Shown here: positions 15,093 through 29,000 of the stretch, piece after piece
How positions within the stretch are numbered: the first letter of the stretch is position 1
Layout of the letters: every line of letters begins with the position of its first letter
From: Monarcha castaneiventris obscurior
Lineage: Eukaryota; Chordata; Aves; Passeriformes; Monarchidae
DNA: 64,000 nucleotides
Assembly: GCA_026261815.1 (NCBI GenBank)
Contig: JAMPIT010000566.1
Span: 26,499,001-26,563,000 of the forward strand
Direction: 5' to 3'
Translations under genes and position numbers: made by a program
Notes under the pieces: model-generated
What the model saw: only the letters and a program-made list of their open reading frames with translations
What the model was told of the DNA's origin: nothing
The model's database searches: none

Positions 15093-17004
15093 TTAGAATA
15101 TGTGTATGTAGGTTGTTTTCGAATCACTGCCTAGAATATTTTTAGCAGTGCATTTATAGAAGCCCGCATCCCTTTGAGTGGACTGCTGGATGACTAATGA
15201 CCCCTGAGGATGGAGGAATTTGTTTCCATACAGACGGGATTGAGCTCCTGTTGTCAGATGTGATTTATCTGGAAGCTCCCATGTTATTTCTGCTTTAGGA
15301 ATCCCAATGGCCATGCAGTTCAGTTTGACTGAATTTCCAGGTCTGGCATAAATGACAGGTGCTGGCTCACTGGTGATCCTGGGAGGATAGGCGATCACAA
15401 TGACAGGCACAGTCATAACAGAAGTGCCATACTCTGTTGACACTTTGCACAGGTAAGTGCCCCTGTCAAATACAGAAGCCTCACGCACAGTCAGTGAGCC
15501 ATTCTCCATCAGGGAAAAGCGACCCACAGCCTGGGGGGCATCCATAACCATCCCATTGGGCAGTGTCCAGGAGATCTGCGCCCGCTGGTTTGCCTGGGTG
15601 ATGCAATGAAGCTGCAGAGTTTCTCCATTGATGATGCTCACCAGGTTGTTGTAGTGGTTGCTAATTTCTGGCCTGAGTCCCACCTTCAGGAAGACTACTC
15701 GCTCCACATAACCTCCCAGGTTTCTGGCTGTACAGCGGTAAGTCCCAGCATCCCCAGCAGACAGGCTGCTGATGTGTAAGATCCCATCCCTCTTATGGTA
15801 AAATCTATGCAGGCGACTGCCACTCAGCACTTCAGAGCCGTTGGGAAGGATCCAGCTTGTGCTGGGTTTGGGGTTCCCCTGGACTGAGCAGTTCAGATTG
15901 ATGCTGTGCCCAGCAATGGCAGTGATCCTTTCATTGACAGGGTCTCTGAAGGAGGGTTTCTCCACGTGGTCTGTGATGAGGAGCTGCACAAGCAGTCTGG
16001 CTTCCCCTCCTTCGTTCCGTCCGATGCACACGAGCTGCACGGCGTCTGTCTGCCTCACCCCTCTGATGTCCAGCGTACCATTGCGATGCACAGTGATCCT
16101 GTTCCCATAGTAGGGAGCCGGTAGGATTACTCCTTCTGGAAAAGCCCATAAGACGCGCGGAGCAGGGATGCCCTCAGCTTTGCAGTCAATAAGTTTCCGG
16201 CTGTCTCTGATGGCTGTCTCCCTCACGGATGTTACTGCACTGAGATGACCGTTGATTCTGGGAGGCTGAACGTCAACATGAATCCAAACGATCTTCCGAT
16301 CTTCTCCAGCACTGTTCCGTGCTACACAAGTATAGTTACCACTGTCAGACCTTTGGGCCTTTTGGATGAGGAGGGTGCCATCCCTGTATATCTGGTATTT
16401 ATCAGACAGGGCAGGAATAGGCCTGTTGGTTGGGGAAAGCCAGGTCACTTTGGGAGTGGGCTCTCCTTTGGCTTCACACGCTGCTGTGACAACATCGCCG
16501 TAAGGTACATTAATCGTGACGTATGTTTTGTTCCTGATGGTTGCAGGCTCTGCCACCACTTTGACCCGCACTTTCATTTCATCCTTCCCAATCTGGTTTT
16601 CAGCATAGCAGGTGTAGTCCCCTTCCTCTCTCAGTCCAACATCATTGAAATACAGGGTTCCATTGTCAAAGACCACATATCGCTTCGTCCGGCTACCGCT
16701 GTCATCCGACTGCATAAAGGTATTGATCATGCTGCCATCGGGGAGACCCCATGAGATCTCTGGATTTGGCAGACCTGTGGCTACACAGTCGACTTTCAGG
16801 TCCCCTCCATACTTGACCTTGTGGTTATTCTCATTCTTATGTTCTATTTTTGCTGGTTTCATCATCACATTCACTTTGAGGACCACGTAATCATCCCCTA
16901 TCTTATTGCGGGCCACACACAAATAGTCTCCTGCATCTTTGTCTGTAACTGAATGAACAACCAAAGTCCCATTGCTGAATACTTTGATTCTAGTCTCCAA
17001 AGTG
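15093..17004 (-). CDS. MXRA5: MXRA5 terminal coding exon 7: end of Ig6 and Ig7-Ig12
   Basis: The exon begins after CCTTTCAG and completes a Ser codon. It encodes residues 2196-2831: the end of Ig6 (Cys2224), then Ig7 (2268/2327), Ig8 (2371/2421), Ig9 (2469/2521), Ig10 (2567/2619), Ig11 (2662/2714) and Ig12 (2758/2813). It ends CTAKNILGSDSKTTYIHIF and TAA at 15095-15093. The protein therefore stops with the last Ig strand and has no tail, as in human MXRA5. Ig9 lacks the tyrosine of the DxGxYxC corner (DAVQLVC), a position where human has Phe. The few residues before the acceptor that also read open are intronic. Confidence 0.96.
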
Positions 17005-20000
17005 CTGAAAGGAAAGAAAAAAGAACCTAACATGAGCTACAAAATCACATTTTGGGTATTAATTATTGAGAGAAATCTGGAGGATGGGGGGGGAGGAATA
17101 ACAACTCAACAACGTTAAAAAAAAAAGGAAAGGAGAAGAACACTGCCATTGTTAGATAATTAAATGGTCAGAGATGTCCAGGATATTCACCACCAAAAAG
17201 CAAATGGAAAAAAATAATTCTACTCACTTGTAACCAAGCAATTCTGTTGTGGTTAATGACTTTAATGCTGTTTTTATTAAACTAAACATTTTTATTAAAT
17301 TAAACATCCACTAAATACCAAATTATGGTGGTTTTGACTCTCTTCTGACTACATGTACAGTATCCTATAACATTCAAGGATGATCTCTGAATGATATAAT
17401 CCATATGGCTATATGGATCATAATGGAGTCTGGTACCTGGGTCTTCAGCTGAAAACAAAAAATGACAAGGAGCTTCCTCTGGCATCGAGTATAACACATT
17501 AAACCTCTAGAACAGTCACAAAGAAGCAAAATGTTGCTAAGCTTTGAAATAAAGAGAAAAAAATTCCAATGTGCTTAAAAACGTATTACTCCTTTCTACT
17601 TCACTATGGAATTGGTGTATTGTGGTCAAAACCAACTTCCTCTGTAGCCACAGGTTTCTCCCCAAAGGAGATCTCCAGTATTTGAAAAGCAGCCCACATA
17701 AAGATCATGAGGGAGAATGAAAAAGAAAGGCAGTAGTTTTTTGCTGCTGCTATGAGGCATAAAATGAAATCTGGATTTTGAGCTATCTACAGGTTAACTA
17801 AATATATTTTTTGTCTATATAAAAAAAAATGACTATGTTCAGCTGTGAAGAAAGTTGTTCCAAATTATGCATTTTAATTACAGTGCATTTCTTGGCTGTT
17901 TATAGTGCTAAAAGGTGAGCTATGAATAATTTATAGCGCAGAAATTTGTTTTCAGCCAAGTCTTAGGACAGTTATTGTAGGTCTGTAGAAGTGATACTTT
18001 AATTCATATTGCAAACATTGGAGAATGCATTGTTTCGGGCGTTTATATGCAACCAGGTTTGCACAGACCTCATTGTGTGGTAATATTTGTTTATCCATGA
18101 TGTTAAAATGGTTGCGCTTATTTAAGTAATTATAAGCGGATTTATTTGCCCAGTATTTACTATGTGTAATGATTTACCTAAGAGACAAAATTCAATGATC
18201 CTTTTCCTTCTGGGGAAAAGCAGGCACCTGAGCAGTATTATTCAGACTAAGCACATTGGAACAAGCAGTACACAAGCTGTATATCCGAACTTTTGCCATT
18301 GGACTTTATTGCATCTACAAGTGGCTGTAAAAGACAAACAGCAGCAGCACATCCTAAAAACTTGAAGCTAACTTTTCAAGAATAATAAAGCTTTCAAGAA
18401 AATTATGCTAAGATATGACTTATCTTTCTGATATAATTTCAAATTCCTTCTTAAGGATTGGGTGGCTCAATCAAAACCTGCAGAGGTCAGGAATGAAACT
18501 TGTACATATATGAGTGGGCTTTTCTCTAAGCTAAGCTAAACTGCAATTTAGCTGCAACACCCCAAACAGTAATTTACCTGTGTAGGGAATCAATCATCCT
18601 TTTGGAAGGCAACCTCCATAATATCCGAGGCCAAGGGTCACCAGAAGCACTACAGTCCAAATGCAGGATGCCACCATATGTTACATCTGTTCTCTGAGGA
18701 GAGCTCCCAGTGATCTTAGCATTAGATGCATGCTTCTTCACATGGAGCTGTACAGTTCTCCTGGCAGCTCCCACCATGTTAGCAGCAATGCACTCGTAGG
18801 TCCCACTGTCCTTGGGGGAGACGTTGCGAATGTAAAGAGTCCCATTGGGAAAAACAAATAAATTCCCATTGACAAACTGAGAAGGTCGGACCTGTGTGCC
18901 ATCAAAGACCACCCAGCGGATGTTGGGAGAAGGTGCTGCTTTAGCTGTGCAGTGGATGTTAATACTGCTACCAAGGGGCAAGGAAATGTTCTCTTGCTTG
19001 TCCTGCTGGATGATGGGGGGTAAGGCTGCAATGTGCAGCCTCACGGCAATGCTGTCAGCCCCTGCAGCATTGCTTGCTACACATTTGTAAACTCCTCGGT
19101 CTGAAAAAGTTGCTTGCTTGATAGACAGTGTTCGATTTTCATGAAGCATTATCCTGCTTTCTGTGGTGGTGACTGTCTGCAAAATCTTCCTGTCTGGGAA
19201 AATCCATGAAATTAGTGGGCTTGGAGTCCCACTAGCCTGACATTCCATTGCTATGGTCTCTCCAAAGTAGACCGTGACATCTCGGTAGCGGGAAAGTAAA
19301 ATTTTGGGCTGATGGGCCACAACTGAGAGCACAACAATCATTTTATCTATGCCATGCAGGTTCTGAGCTGTGCATAAATACTGTCCACGATCCTGAAGCT
19401 GAGCATTTTGGATAAGGAGAGTACCATTTTTCCAGACTTCAAACCTTTGTAACTTGCTGTTTGTTGTCATTAGAGCTCCTGTGAAGGTGAGAGGAAAGAA
19501 AGAAAGAGAAAGTCAAAGGGTTTAAAATGTACATTATTGCAATAAAGAAGTCTTAAGTGAGATTTTAGGTTTACTCAATACCAATTACAACTTCAGCAGC
19601 CTCACATGAAATCTTCTGACACTCTCCATAGCTCAGATTAGTCTTTGTTTCTATTGCAGAACTAATCGCTAGCTTGCAAACATGGACAGTGTGGAAATTT
19701 TTAAAGGCCTTATGTTTTAGGATTTCTCTTAAATCTTTATGTAACTTTTCTGTTCCTTTTGCACATGGAGATGACACACATATCAGCACTTAAGATTGCA
19801 ACGTTAACAAACCCATAGTCACAACTATTGCCATAGTAAGTTCTAACTGCTGTGAATAAGCAGAGTCGGCTGCTTTTCACAGCCAAAAATTACTCTTCAA
19901 AAACGAACTCATTAAATGGTAGAGGTTTTCTTTTACTACAAGAAACACTGCAAATGTATTATTATTTGTAATGATTAGTTGCAATTAATCATTTTGTCTA

Positions 20001-23000
20001 CAATGATTATAAGTGACAGAAAGTATTTTCCAGTATTTTGAACTACTCCTGTGATCATGTTGCTTTTCTGTGCAATAGCCCTACAAACCATGTGGAAGAA
20101 CACATTTTTCTCTATCTTACCTGTAGAGACTTTTGTCCAAGTAATAAAAGGCTTGGGCTCCCCAACTGCATCACAAGGGATAAAAGCATCCATTTCAGCA
20201 AGGATAGATATGCTCTGAGACGCTTTTGTGATAATTTTAGGTCTTTCTCCATGTACCCTGAAATTAGTGGAAGACTGAATTACAGTCGAATTGTGTGGCA
20301 TAATGCCTCCCACGTAAGGCACAGATGGAAATTTTTGATGATGATGATGGACTTTTTTGAAAGCATGAACTGTAGTGGTTATTTGTGGTTTTGTGCGCTG
20401 AGAAAGAAAGGCTGGGGGGGTGATCTTTAAAATCACTGGTGGTAATGTGGTTGTTGTGGTATGTGGCATTGGAGGCACTGGAATAGCTGTAGCTTTTTGC
20501 ACTGCAATCCCAGTAGGTAAGATCTGAGCAACCTTCTTCTCATTTGTGTCTTTTGGGACTAGTTGACTAGGGACGTCTGGTTTAGGATGCATATTCAAGT
20601 GAGGGAATATCCTTGTTCTGTTGAAAAGGAAAGGTATTCTGGAACTGGGGTAATAGGGGATCCCTTGACTTGGTAGTCTCCCTCCTGTGCCTCTGTTATC
20701 TGGAACATAGTTATTTCCAAAAAATCTTGAATTAATATTGTATCTGTTCTGACCCTGATTACTGAATTTGCTTTCAGTCAATGGATTTGTTTTGTGAAAT
20801 GGAGAGGTTTGTGTTGGGGTAGTTGTTTCTCTCTGGGAGGCGAAAGCTTTTCTGTCCTGGATGGTATGTGCTGCATAGGCTGTTATCTCTGGTTTGTTTG
20901 TGTAGTGAGGAGGCTGATGTGTTATAAAATAGTGAAGTGGGCCCTGTGTTACAGGAAGCTTCACTGTGCCTCTTACTGGAACATGCCTTGGAGGCACAAC
21001 AGGTAGTCTTTGGTTTATGCTTGGTATCATTCCAGCAGGTGGATGGGGAAGATCTGGATTTAGCAGTAAACTGTTGTTTGAGTTGCTACTATACAACTCA
21101 TTGAATTGCTTCTCTTTTGACTGGATGCTGATCCTGTTTTGGTTAGAGGAAGGAGTAGGGTGAACATTCTGTCTTGAGCTCATCACTATTTTGTCACCAT
21201 CAGCTCCAACTTGTTTTGCTTCTGGGAACCTTTCTTGATTGAAGACATTACTTTCCTTGGTGGTATAATGAAGAGATGGATGTGAAGTGCTTGAAATGGA
21301 AGTGGGAGGAGTGACAAGTTTTATAAATGGAATAAAAGCAGTGGATGCAATAGAAGGCTTTTCAGCTGTCTGCAGATGATGAAACACGTGTGGCATAGAT
21401 TCCTTTCTATCCAAGGAAGATGGCTCTGTCCCAGCCTGAAAAGTAACAGATTTCTTTGTCTCTCTACCTGGAAAAGCCTGAGTTTCTGCAGTGCTGAATG
21501 AGGAAGATAAAGTAATTATCTCATGTTGCTGAGGTGGCTCAGTTTTTGCTGGTGTTTCTATAGATACTGTGGGCTTCCATGGTTCCTTTGAAGCTGAGAG
21601 GTCCTTAAAAACTTCAACTGTGCCAACAGGAATACTTAAGTCAGGCACAGTGGGATATACCGGCTGGAATGTTCCAGCAGTTGTTTCATTAACCACAACT
21701 TCTAAGTCAAATAGGTTAGGCTCTTGAGATTCTGGTTTTGCTGATAGCATTGAGCTGTTCCTATATGCAGGAGAAGCTGTTGTGCTGGATAGTTCCACCT
21801 TATGATCCACAGTTTTAGAGTCTGCTTTCATGTCCTTCTCTGCAGATGCACTGTCTAATGAGTGGTATGCTGGCACTTCACTTTGCTCTGGTTTCAGAGG
21901 TACACTTGACTCTTTTGTGGGAAGTGCATCTTGTACAGCATATGATGATAAAATCGTGATAGGTGCAGTCACTGGAAGTGACAAGGTTTCAGGGCTAGTA
22001 GGGTGTGTCACATGTTTAGTTTTAGGTAGAGAAGTAGTAGGCCTAAAAGAGGAAGTTGTGACCACATCTCCGATTTTTGTAATTTTCTCTACGATACCTG
22101 AATCGGGAATTAATGAAGGAGTGGATTCCATACGCTCCTCTTTCCTAGGCTGTATTTTGATGTTTTTAAGATCAGGACTTTCATGAGTTGCAGAAGAAGT
22201 TCTGGTAACAGCTTCAAATTCAGGTGTCCTTGGAATTATAGACATTGCCTCTGTGGTTAAAACAACACGGGGCAAAGGCTTTGGTCTTTGTCGGATTCTG
22301 TTTGGCCTTCTCCTTCTGCCATAAGGCCTTTTTCTACCATGCTGAGTAATAAGTGAAGGCATGGTCTTTCTATATGGAGCTGTTGTGGTGGCCACAGTGG
22401 TCAGTCCACTGATGGAAGAAGCCACTTCTAACCCATCTGCTGTTTTATGAGGAGCATTAGTGCCATGCAAAATGAATACGGGACCTGGTTTTGGAGTAGC
22501 CAGGTTCCTATGTTCCTCTGTCTGAGAACTGTCTGCATAGCTGCTGGACACACTTTCTTGAGTCACTGTTTTCCTGTGGATCTCAAGTTCTTCTTTGCTC
22601 TGAACCCTAATGGGTGTGACAGCTGGAAAACCGCTACTTACATCCGCGGTTTTTGCATGACTTGTGGATATTTTTTTGCGCTGGTATCTCGCATCATTGC
22701 TCTTTTCTCTAACAAATGGAGAAGTGGATGAAGAAACAGTAGTAGTGCCTACAAAATCTGTTGGGATGATCTCATCATGAGAAGGTGCTGTAGTTATGGT
22801 ATCAACACTCATTGGGCCCACTTCATTTAACTTCAAGCTTGTCTCCAAGGTGCTACGAAGATCCACAGTCTGAGACTCAGCAAGGAGAGTAGCATCAAGT
22901 GGCAGCTCAGCAAAAGCAGAATTTTCTTCAGATGTAGCAGATACAGTTTTATCTACATTTCCCACTGTGAATGAACTGCTCTGAACATTAGGAAACATAG

Positions 23001-26000
23001 TCACAATTTGTTTGGCTAGAGGTTCTTCAGTGAAGGCAACTGAATCATCCGTCCTGACATCAAGATGCTGCTCCCCTTGGGGTTGCAGAGTTGGAGAGAC
23101 AGGAGTCACATATGGACCTGATAAAGCAATTTCTACAGTGTCTGTACTTGCAGGTGTTTCTAAAGACCCGTGCTTGGAAAACGGTTCAGTTTCTGACCTT
23201 ATTAATACAGACTGGACTGAAAACACTTCCGTTTTCTGTGAAACAGTGACCAAGAATTGCTCATCTTCACCCACAGGTGATGCATCAGCAGAGGAGTCCA
23301 CCACATCAGCTCCTGTCTCTGAAGGCGGAGGGCTGGCTAAGGGGTAAGGGGTGGGAGTAGTTTCCAGCATGACTGATGGCAGTGAAGTTGTTACAGAGGC
23401 AGTTGTAGCTGTTGCTGTTCTAGGAAGATTCTTCCCACGGACCTTTGCCAAAATGTCAGCCCAATGCTGTGGATTAATCTGTTTGCTTGCCACATTAATT
23501 CTCCTTCGAGATTCAAATACTCTCCGGCCTTCTGCAACATTGCTGTCTTGGGTTCTATCAGTACTCTTCCAGTTTTTCATTTTCCTTCTGCCCTTCTTTC
23601 CCTTTTTAATTTGAGCCTCTGGCACCCCGTCACTTTTTTGTTTAAAAGGTATTTCCCAGTCTTTTAGGTGAGTCTTTCTTCGTGGGAACTCCTTCACCCC
23701 TTCTGCCCCTGATCCCTCTTCATTATCTATGACCCGCCCTCTTGTTTTTGACAAACCTTTTGAGCCTGGGCGCTTCCTTAGTTTTATTCGTTTAAATGAT
23801 CTGTCAGACACCATTTTATTTACAGTGACTCTTACAGCAAACTGATCTGATCCCTGCTGATTGACAGCCACACATCTGTAATGGCCACTATCAGTGACAT
23901 GGCTCCTTGGAATAAACAAAGTACCATTGGGCAGCATATAGCCTTTTGAAGAGTTTGATAAATCATTGAGTACCTGACTGTTTGGAAGAATCCAGCTCAA
24001 TTGTGGGTCTGGGACAGCAACTGCATTGCATGGCAAAGCTATTGGATCTCCAACATTTTTTTCAACTCTTGCTACATCTGAATCAGCTACCTGAATAGCT
24101 GCAGGCTGCACAACGAGTCTGTAAGACATTGTGTCCACATCATCTCTCACTTGGGCAACACAGTGGTACACGCCTCCATCAGTGTAACTCACTGCTTTGA
24201 TTATTAGTTGGCCGCTACTGAGAATGGAAAACCTACTGTCTTTCTGATTAAAAGGTGCCTGCAGTTTAGTTCCATCTGGAAAAAGCCACTGAATGGAGGG
24301 GCTCTCAGAAGCTTTCACACTGCAGCTCAGCTGACACTCTGACCCTTCCACCACACTCTGTGCTGTCCTTGTGCTCTGATTTTGCTCTACCATTACCCAG
24401 TTTCTCTGCTGCCTGGTGGTTTTGCTATGAATTGTCTGGGAAAACACAGTAAAAAAAGATAGTACCACTTTTTTCCCTGTACTCTGGCGCCTGTTTAATT
24501 GGATATTTATAAGAGGTTGCAGCACCCAGGAAGGCTCAGCCAGTATTTGAGCTTTTACACCTGTATAGTAAAGAGCATCATAATCTGAACCTTGCCTGTA
24601 CTGATAGATTATTTTAGGCTCTTTTTTGAGCATAATTTCCCTCTCTAATTTGACAGGTACTTCACTGTAGTAAGCTATAAGCTTCCATAGCTTTTCGTAG
24701 TTCTCTCGATTCATTGGACATTCAAAATCCAGTGCAATTGTAGCATTTATATCTATCTCCTGAGGCTGGATTTGGTTCCACTGAATTTTGGTAGAACCTG
24801 TTGGTTTTTTGATTTCACACTCCAGGTGGACTATGTTGCCATGCTCATCAGTCATATTTAGAGCAATGTTCCATGGCGAGGACTGAAGTTCTTCCAGAGG
24901 GAGTTCATAACTGTCACCATCATCCTCATCTTGAATGCTGCTATTTTGCTTCAGTGAGGACTGAATGACAGGTTTCCTACAGGAAATATCTTTCAAGTTT
25001 TGAATATCTTCTTTCTGCAGTTGTTTTGGGCTGCTGCATTTAGCACACAGCTGTCCCCCTTCATAGGCTTTGTCCTTTTTGCATTTTAAAACACCTGCAA
25101 AAAAAAAAAAAAAAGGAAGAAAGAAAATAAATGGGAAAAAAAAAGATAAATAAGCCAAAAAACTCTGTTCTAGAGTTAGACAACTCTCAGAAGTGTCAAA
25201 TAAACTTCATGAGGATTGCATTAGGTCACATGACACATAAGGCAAGACTTTTAGAATGGCACCTCTTTGTTTTACAGCTGAATGGGCACCTGACTTTCAA
25301 TCTGACCATGATTTCTTCAGACTTTAATGAGAGGATTGAATACTCCATCCTTCTGAAACTTCTATTCACTGGCTCTACATAAAATGCCTAGAAACTTAAG
25401 TGTGCAAAGCAATATTTAAATCAGTAACAAACTACTCTGTGTCAAAAAGTCTGCATTTTTACAGTGACAGCTTAATTTGTGGATCTAATGTGAAGAGAAA
25501 TAGGACCTTTCAGCTTTCAAAAGTACAGCACTTACCTGAGAACTGCTGGACTTCCTCATTAAATAATCTAGGAAGCTTTCTATTTTTCTGTATTAATGAA
25601 GAACAGTATTGGCAGTACACAAAAAAATTTACTGTAGCTACCAAAATGGGCTGACTAGTTCTTGCACTTACAAGCCATTTATCAGCAGGAAAAATTAAAA
25701 AAAAAAAAAAGTGCCACTTCTTCCCTGACCTCTGGAACAACTGTAAACTTTGTAATGAAACAACAAAAGCTATAACAGAGAAGGAGGGCTAGACTAGGAA
25801 ATTATAGCGATTCCTCTGTCCTTTAATGCCAGAAAGACTGTTGTCTGAAAAGTAATAGTCATACTTTTATTACATTGTTCTGCTCACTAGAATGTCAAAT
25901 GTCACCTCAAGTATTTAGTTTGGAGACACAGAGCTAATAAAATGTATTACAGTTATTCTAGGCATAAGTATCATCCTGAAGAATGAGGGATCTTTGAATG

Positions 26001-29000
26001 AATGAACAATATACTGGGTTATAAGGCAAAATGTCAGGAGAAAGGGAAATGAATGGCAAATTTTCATACCATTATTTTAATTGAAAACATATGCTTTGCT
26101 GGTCTGACAAATCAATTTTCTCGAAAAGTTGTTACAAATGGAATATTTATATCTCTATATCCATCTATATATCGATATATATATGCAGTTTATTACTTGC
26201 AGATTCAAACAGGCTGTTTCAAAGATAAGGAAAAACTGGCCCACAATCAACTTGGCAGTGGCTACACTGATCTGAAGAAATTTAATAACTCTTTCTGGAC
26301 ATAATTCCCAAAGAAGTTAATGTTATATAGAGATACAAAACCTGTCATACATGAAAATGGCATGAATAGATTCTTCCTCCTTCCAAAATCACTACTGTTT
26401 TAGTGTAAAAAGGTAACCTAACTGAGTAAAAATGCTAGCAAAGCCAACACTGCACAACGGAAAGAATGTTCAGCTAATATCTTATTATTATAACTTACAG
26501 TAAAACTTAAGTACACCCATTACACATACACACACAATCTGGATCAAGAAAAGAATGCAAGAATATTAAAATGTAAGCTAGTGAAATACAGTATTTGATT
26601 TAGATGCCTCAAGTATCTCTTTAGTCAGGAAGACGTATATTACTCACTCAAGCATTTCACATTCTTAAAAAGTACTGTCCTATAGTCAAGTGCAAAATTG
26701 CAATGAGTTATGTACTCTAAGATGACAAGACCCATAATCGTGGCTCGAAAATCATGATATAAACCTTGTGACTCCATCACTCATTCAAGACATCTTCAGT
26801 TACAATTAAATGCCAATTCCCTCTTAATATTTTAGCAATAGCTCTGGTGTCACACCAGTTCCTCTGCTGAACTGAGATGCCCAAACTGAAAACTGACTCT
26901 CAAACCCTTTCTCATTTAGTGTATTCCTGATACAGAGGCATTACAAAACTCTCTTTTTTGTTTCTGCACACTATCAGAAGCATTCCAGCCTAGGCAGTGT
27001 GATACTTTTCTCATCTCTAAGACTGAATGAAGATAGACTAGCTATTTTATGAAAAAGTTACACGGTTGTAAAGAAATACGTTGCAAGTACTGGAAAATAC
27101 TTAAAATAGATTTGTTCCACCATAAAAGGAAGTTGTGGTCAATGAAGAAACATAGATAGACATGAAAGATGCATACTACAGACTTAATATTACTAGGATC
27201 AAAGTTAGAGGACTTAACCAGGAATTTGGCAGCCTGATTTTCTTCCTTCCTTAGACAAACAAGTTCAAATACAATGTTACCACCTTCCATGAGAGCATAT
27301 AATCAGTAGCTTTGCTGGTTGAGGACAATTAGCATCCCTTAGTCAAAGGTGTGAAAGCAAATGCATTAAAAGGTTATAACCTATCTCCTCTTTCCAATTA
27401 CAAACTTCACTACCACTTCTGTCATCCCAAATGTAATGGCTATTTTCCTTGCTGTTAAATACATATTTTTATCTAATGAAACAAAACTGCTTTCTTTTTA
27501 CACTGCTTTTTAAATACACAGATTCATTGAACTGTAACAGAATTTAATACTGAACACAGAGATCATGTTGGCAATAATACTCTGGAAATAACAAAACCAT
27601 CAACATGCAGAACAGGAAAAAAATTCAACATTATGAATTCAATAAACACTGGTAGCTTATGCTCCTACCTCCAGAAACTTCATTCCATTCAAGAAGCCAC
27701 TTCAAACTGCAGTCACAGGCCCACGGATTTCCATGAAGGTAAAGATTTTCCAGCAGTGGCATGCCTTGAAACATCCCTGCAGGCAAGGTCCTAAGAACAT
27801 TTTCAGACAGGTAGAGATGTCTTATTGTTGACAGTTTGAAATAATCAAGGACCATAAATGTTGAAAAGGTGTTGGGGTGAAGCTGCTGGAGCAAATTTCC
27901 TTCTAAGTGGACCAGTCTTAGAGAAGTTAAACCATTAAAAGCATTTGGATGAATAAACTCAATTCTGTTGTGGTCCATGTGCAGTCTCATTAAGCTTGAA
28001 AGTCCTTGGAGAGTTTCGCCAGTTATGGCTTTCAATTTATTGTAACTAATTTTGAAAACCTAAAAAAAAAAAATTACAAAAAAAGAACCAGAGATTAATT
28101 TTTTTATCTAAATCCAAACAGAATAGTAATCAAGCAAATGTCTTCCTCCCACACTCAAATCTTTTGCACCACTGAAAAATGATGTGTTGGTCAAAGAGGT
28201 AGAATAAAACTGAGTGTTAGTTGGGATTATCAAATTAGACATAGGCATAGTTAATAGATATCCAATGTATTTTGGGGGAAAAGGCACTAGAAAGAACACT
28301 TATTTTTGTTTTCCATTATTCATGAAAGCTAGTTTCGAAATTTAGGAAAACCTAAGCATTACCTGTAGAGACACAAGATCTTTCAAAGCACCATTAGGAA
28401 TATTCTGAATGTCATTTCCATGTATCATAAGCAATTCCAATTTTGTAAGTCCGGCAAAGGAGTTTTCATATATAGACTGTATACTGTTAAACCTGGGGGA
28501 AAAGAAATCACACATGCAGTTACATTTTATACACTGACTGTCACAGACTGCAAATGTAAAATTACTATAACCTAACTTCCAGGAAAAATTGGAGGGACCT
28601 TAATGCATTGTCAAAAGGCCAGAAGTTACTGAAAGATTTTTACAAGGCCTAAGCATACTTAGCTCATGTTTACATTAATATTTCTTTTAACTCACTTTGT
28701 GGCACTTTAGCCATGAATTAGGAGTAAAAGTAATAAATAGGCATTTAAGTTCTAATAGTTGTCAGTGTATTTTTCCATGCAGCTCAGTTTATGGAATGGA
28801 AATAAGCTAATGGCCTCTGGCCAAACCATGATGCTATGGAGCCTGGCAAACTAGAGAGGCTGCAGCGTTGCCAAAGCAGCATCTAACAATAAATAAACGC
28901 AAATTTGGAAAGTAAACATTAAAAATGGTATCTCCCAAAGAGCACAAGAAGCAGTAAGTCACATCCTGCTTTACTTACTGTTTCAACATGTATTGGCTAC

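Noticed and set aside
16245..16754. 169-codon antisense ORF over exon 7
   Set aside because: It is a shadow of the Ig-domain coding sequence.
21830..22186. Antisense ORFs over MXRA5 exon 5 (also near 20038, 22447, 23012)
   Set aside because: They are shadows of the long coding exon with no known domain. Low stop density on the opposite strand explains them.
25095..25158. Upstream extension of the big exon reading MAYLSFFF plus poly-Phe
   Set aside because: It is the T-rich acceptor of intron 4 read in frame. It starts at a non-ATG codon and is cut off by TTTTTTGCAG.
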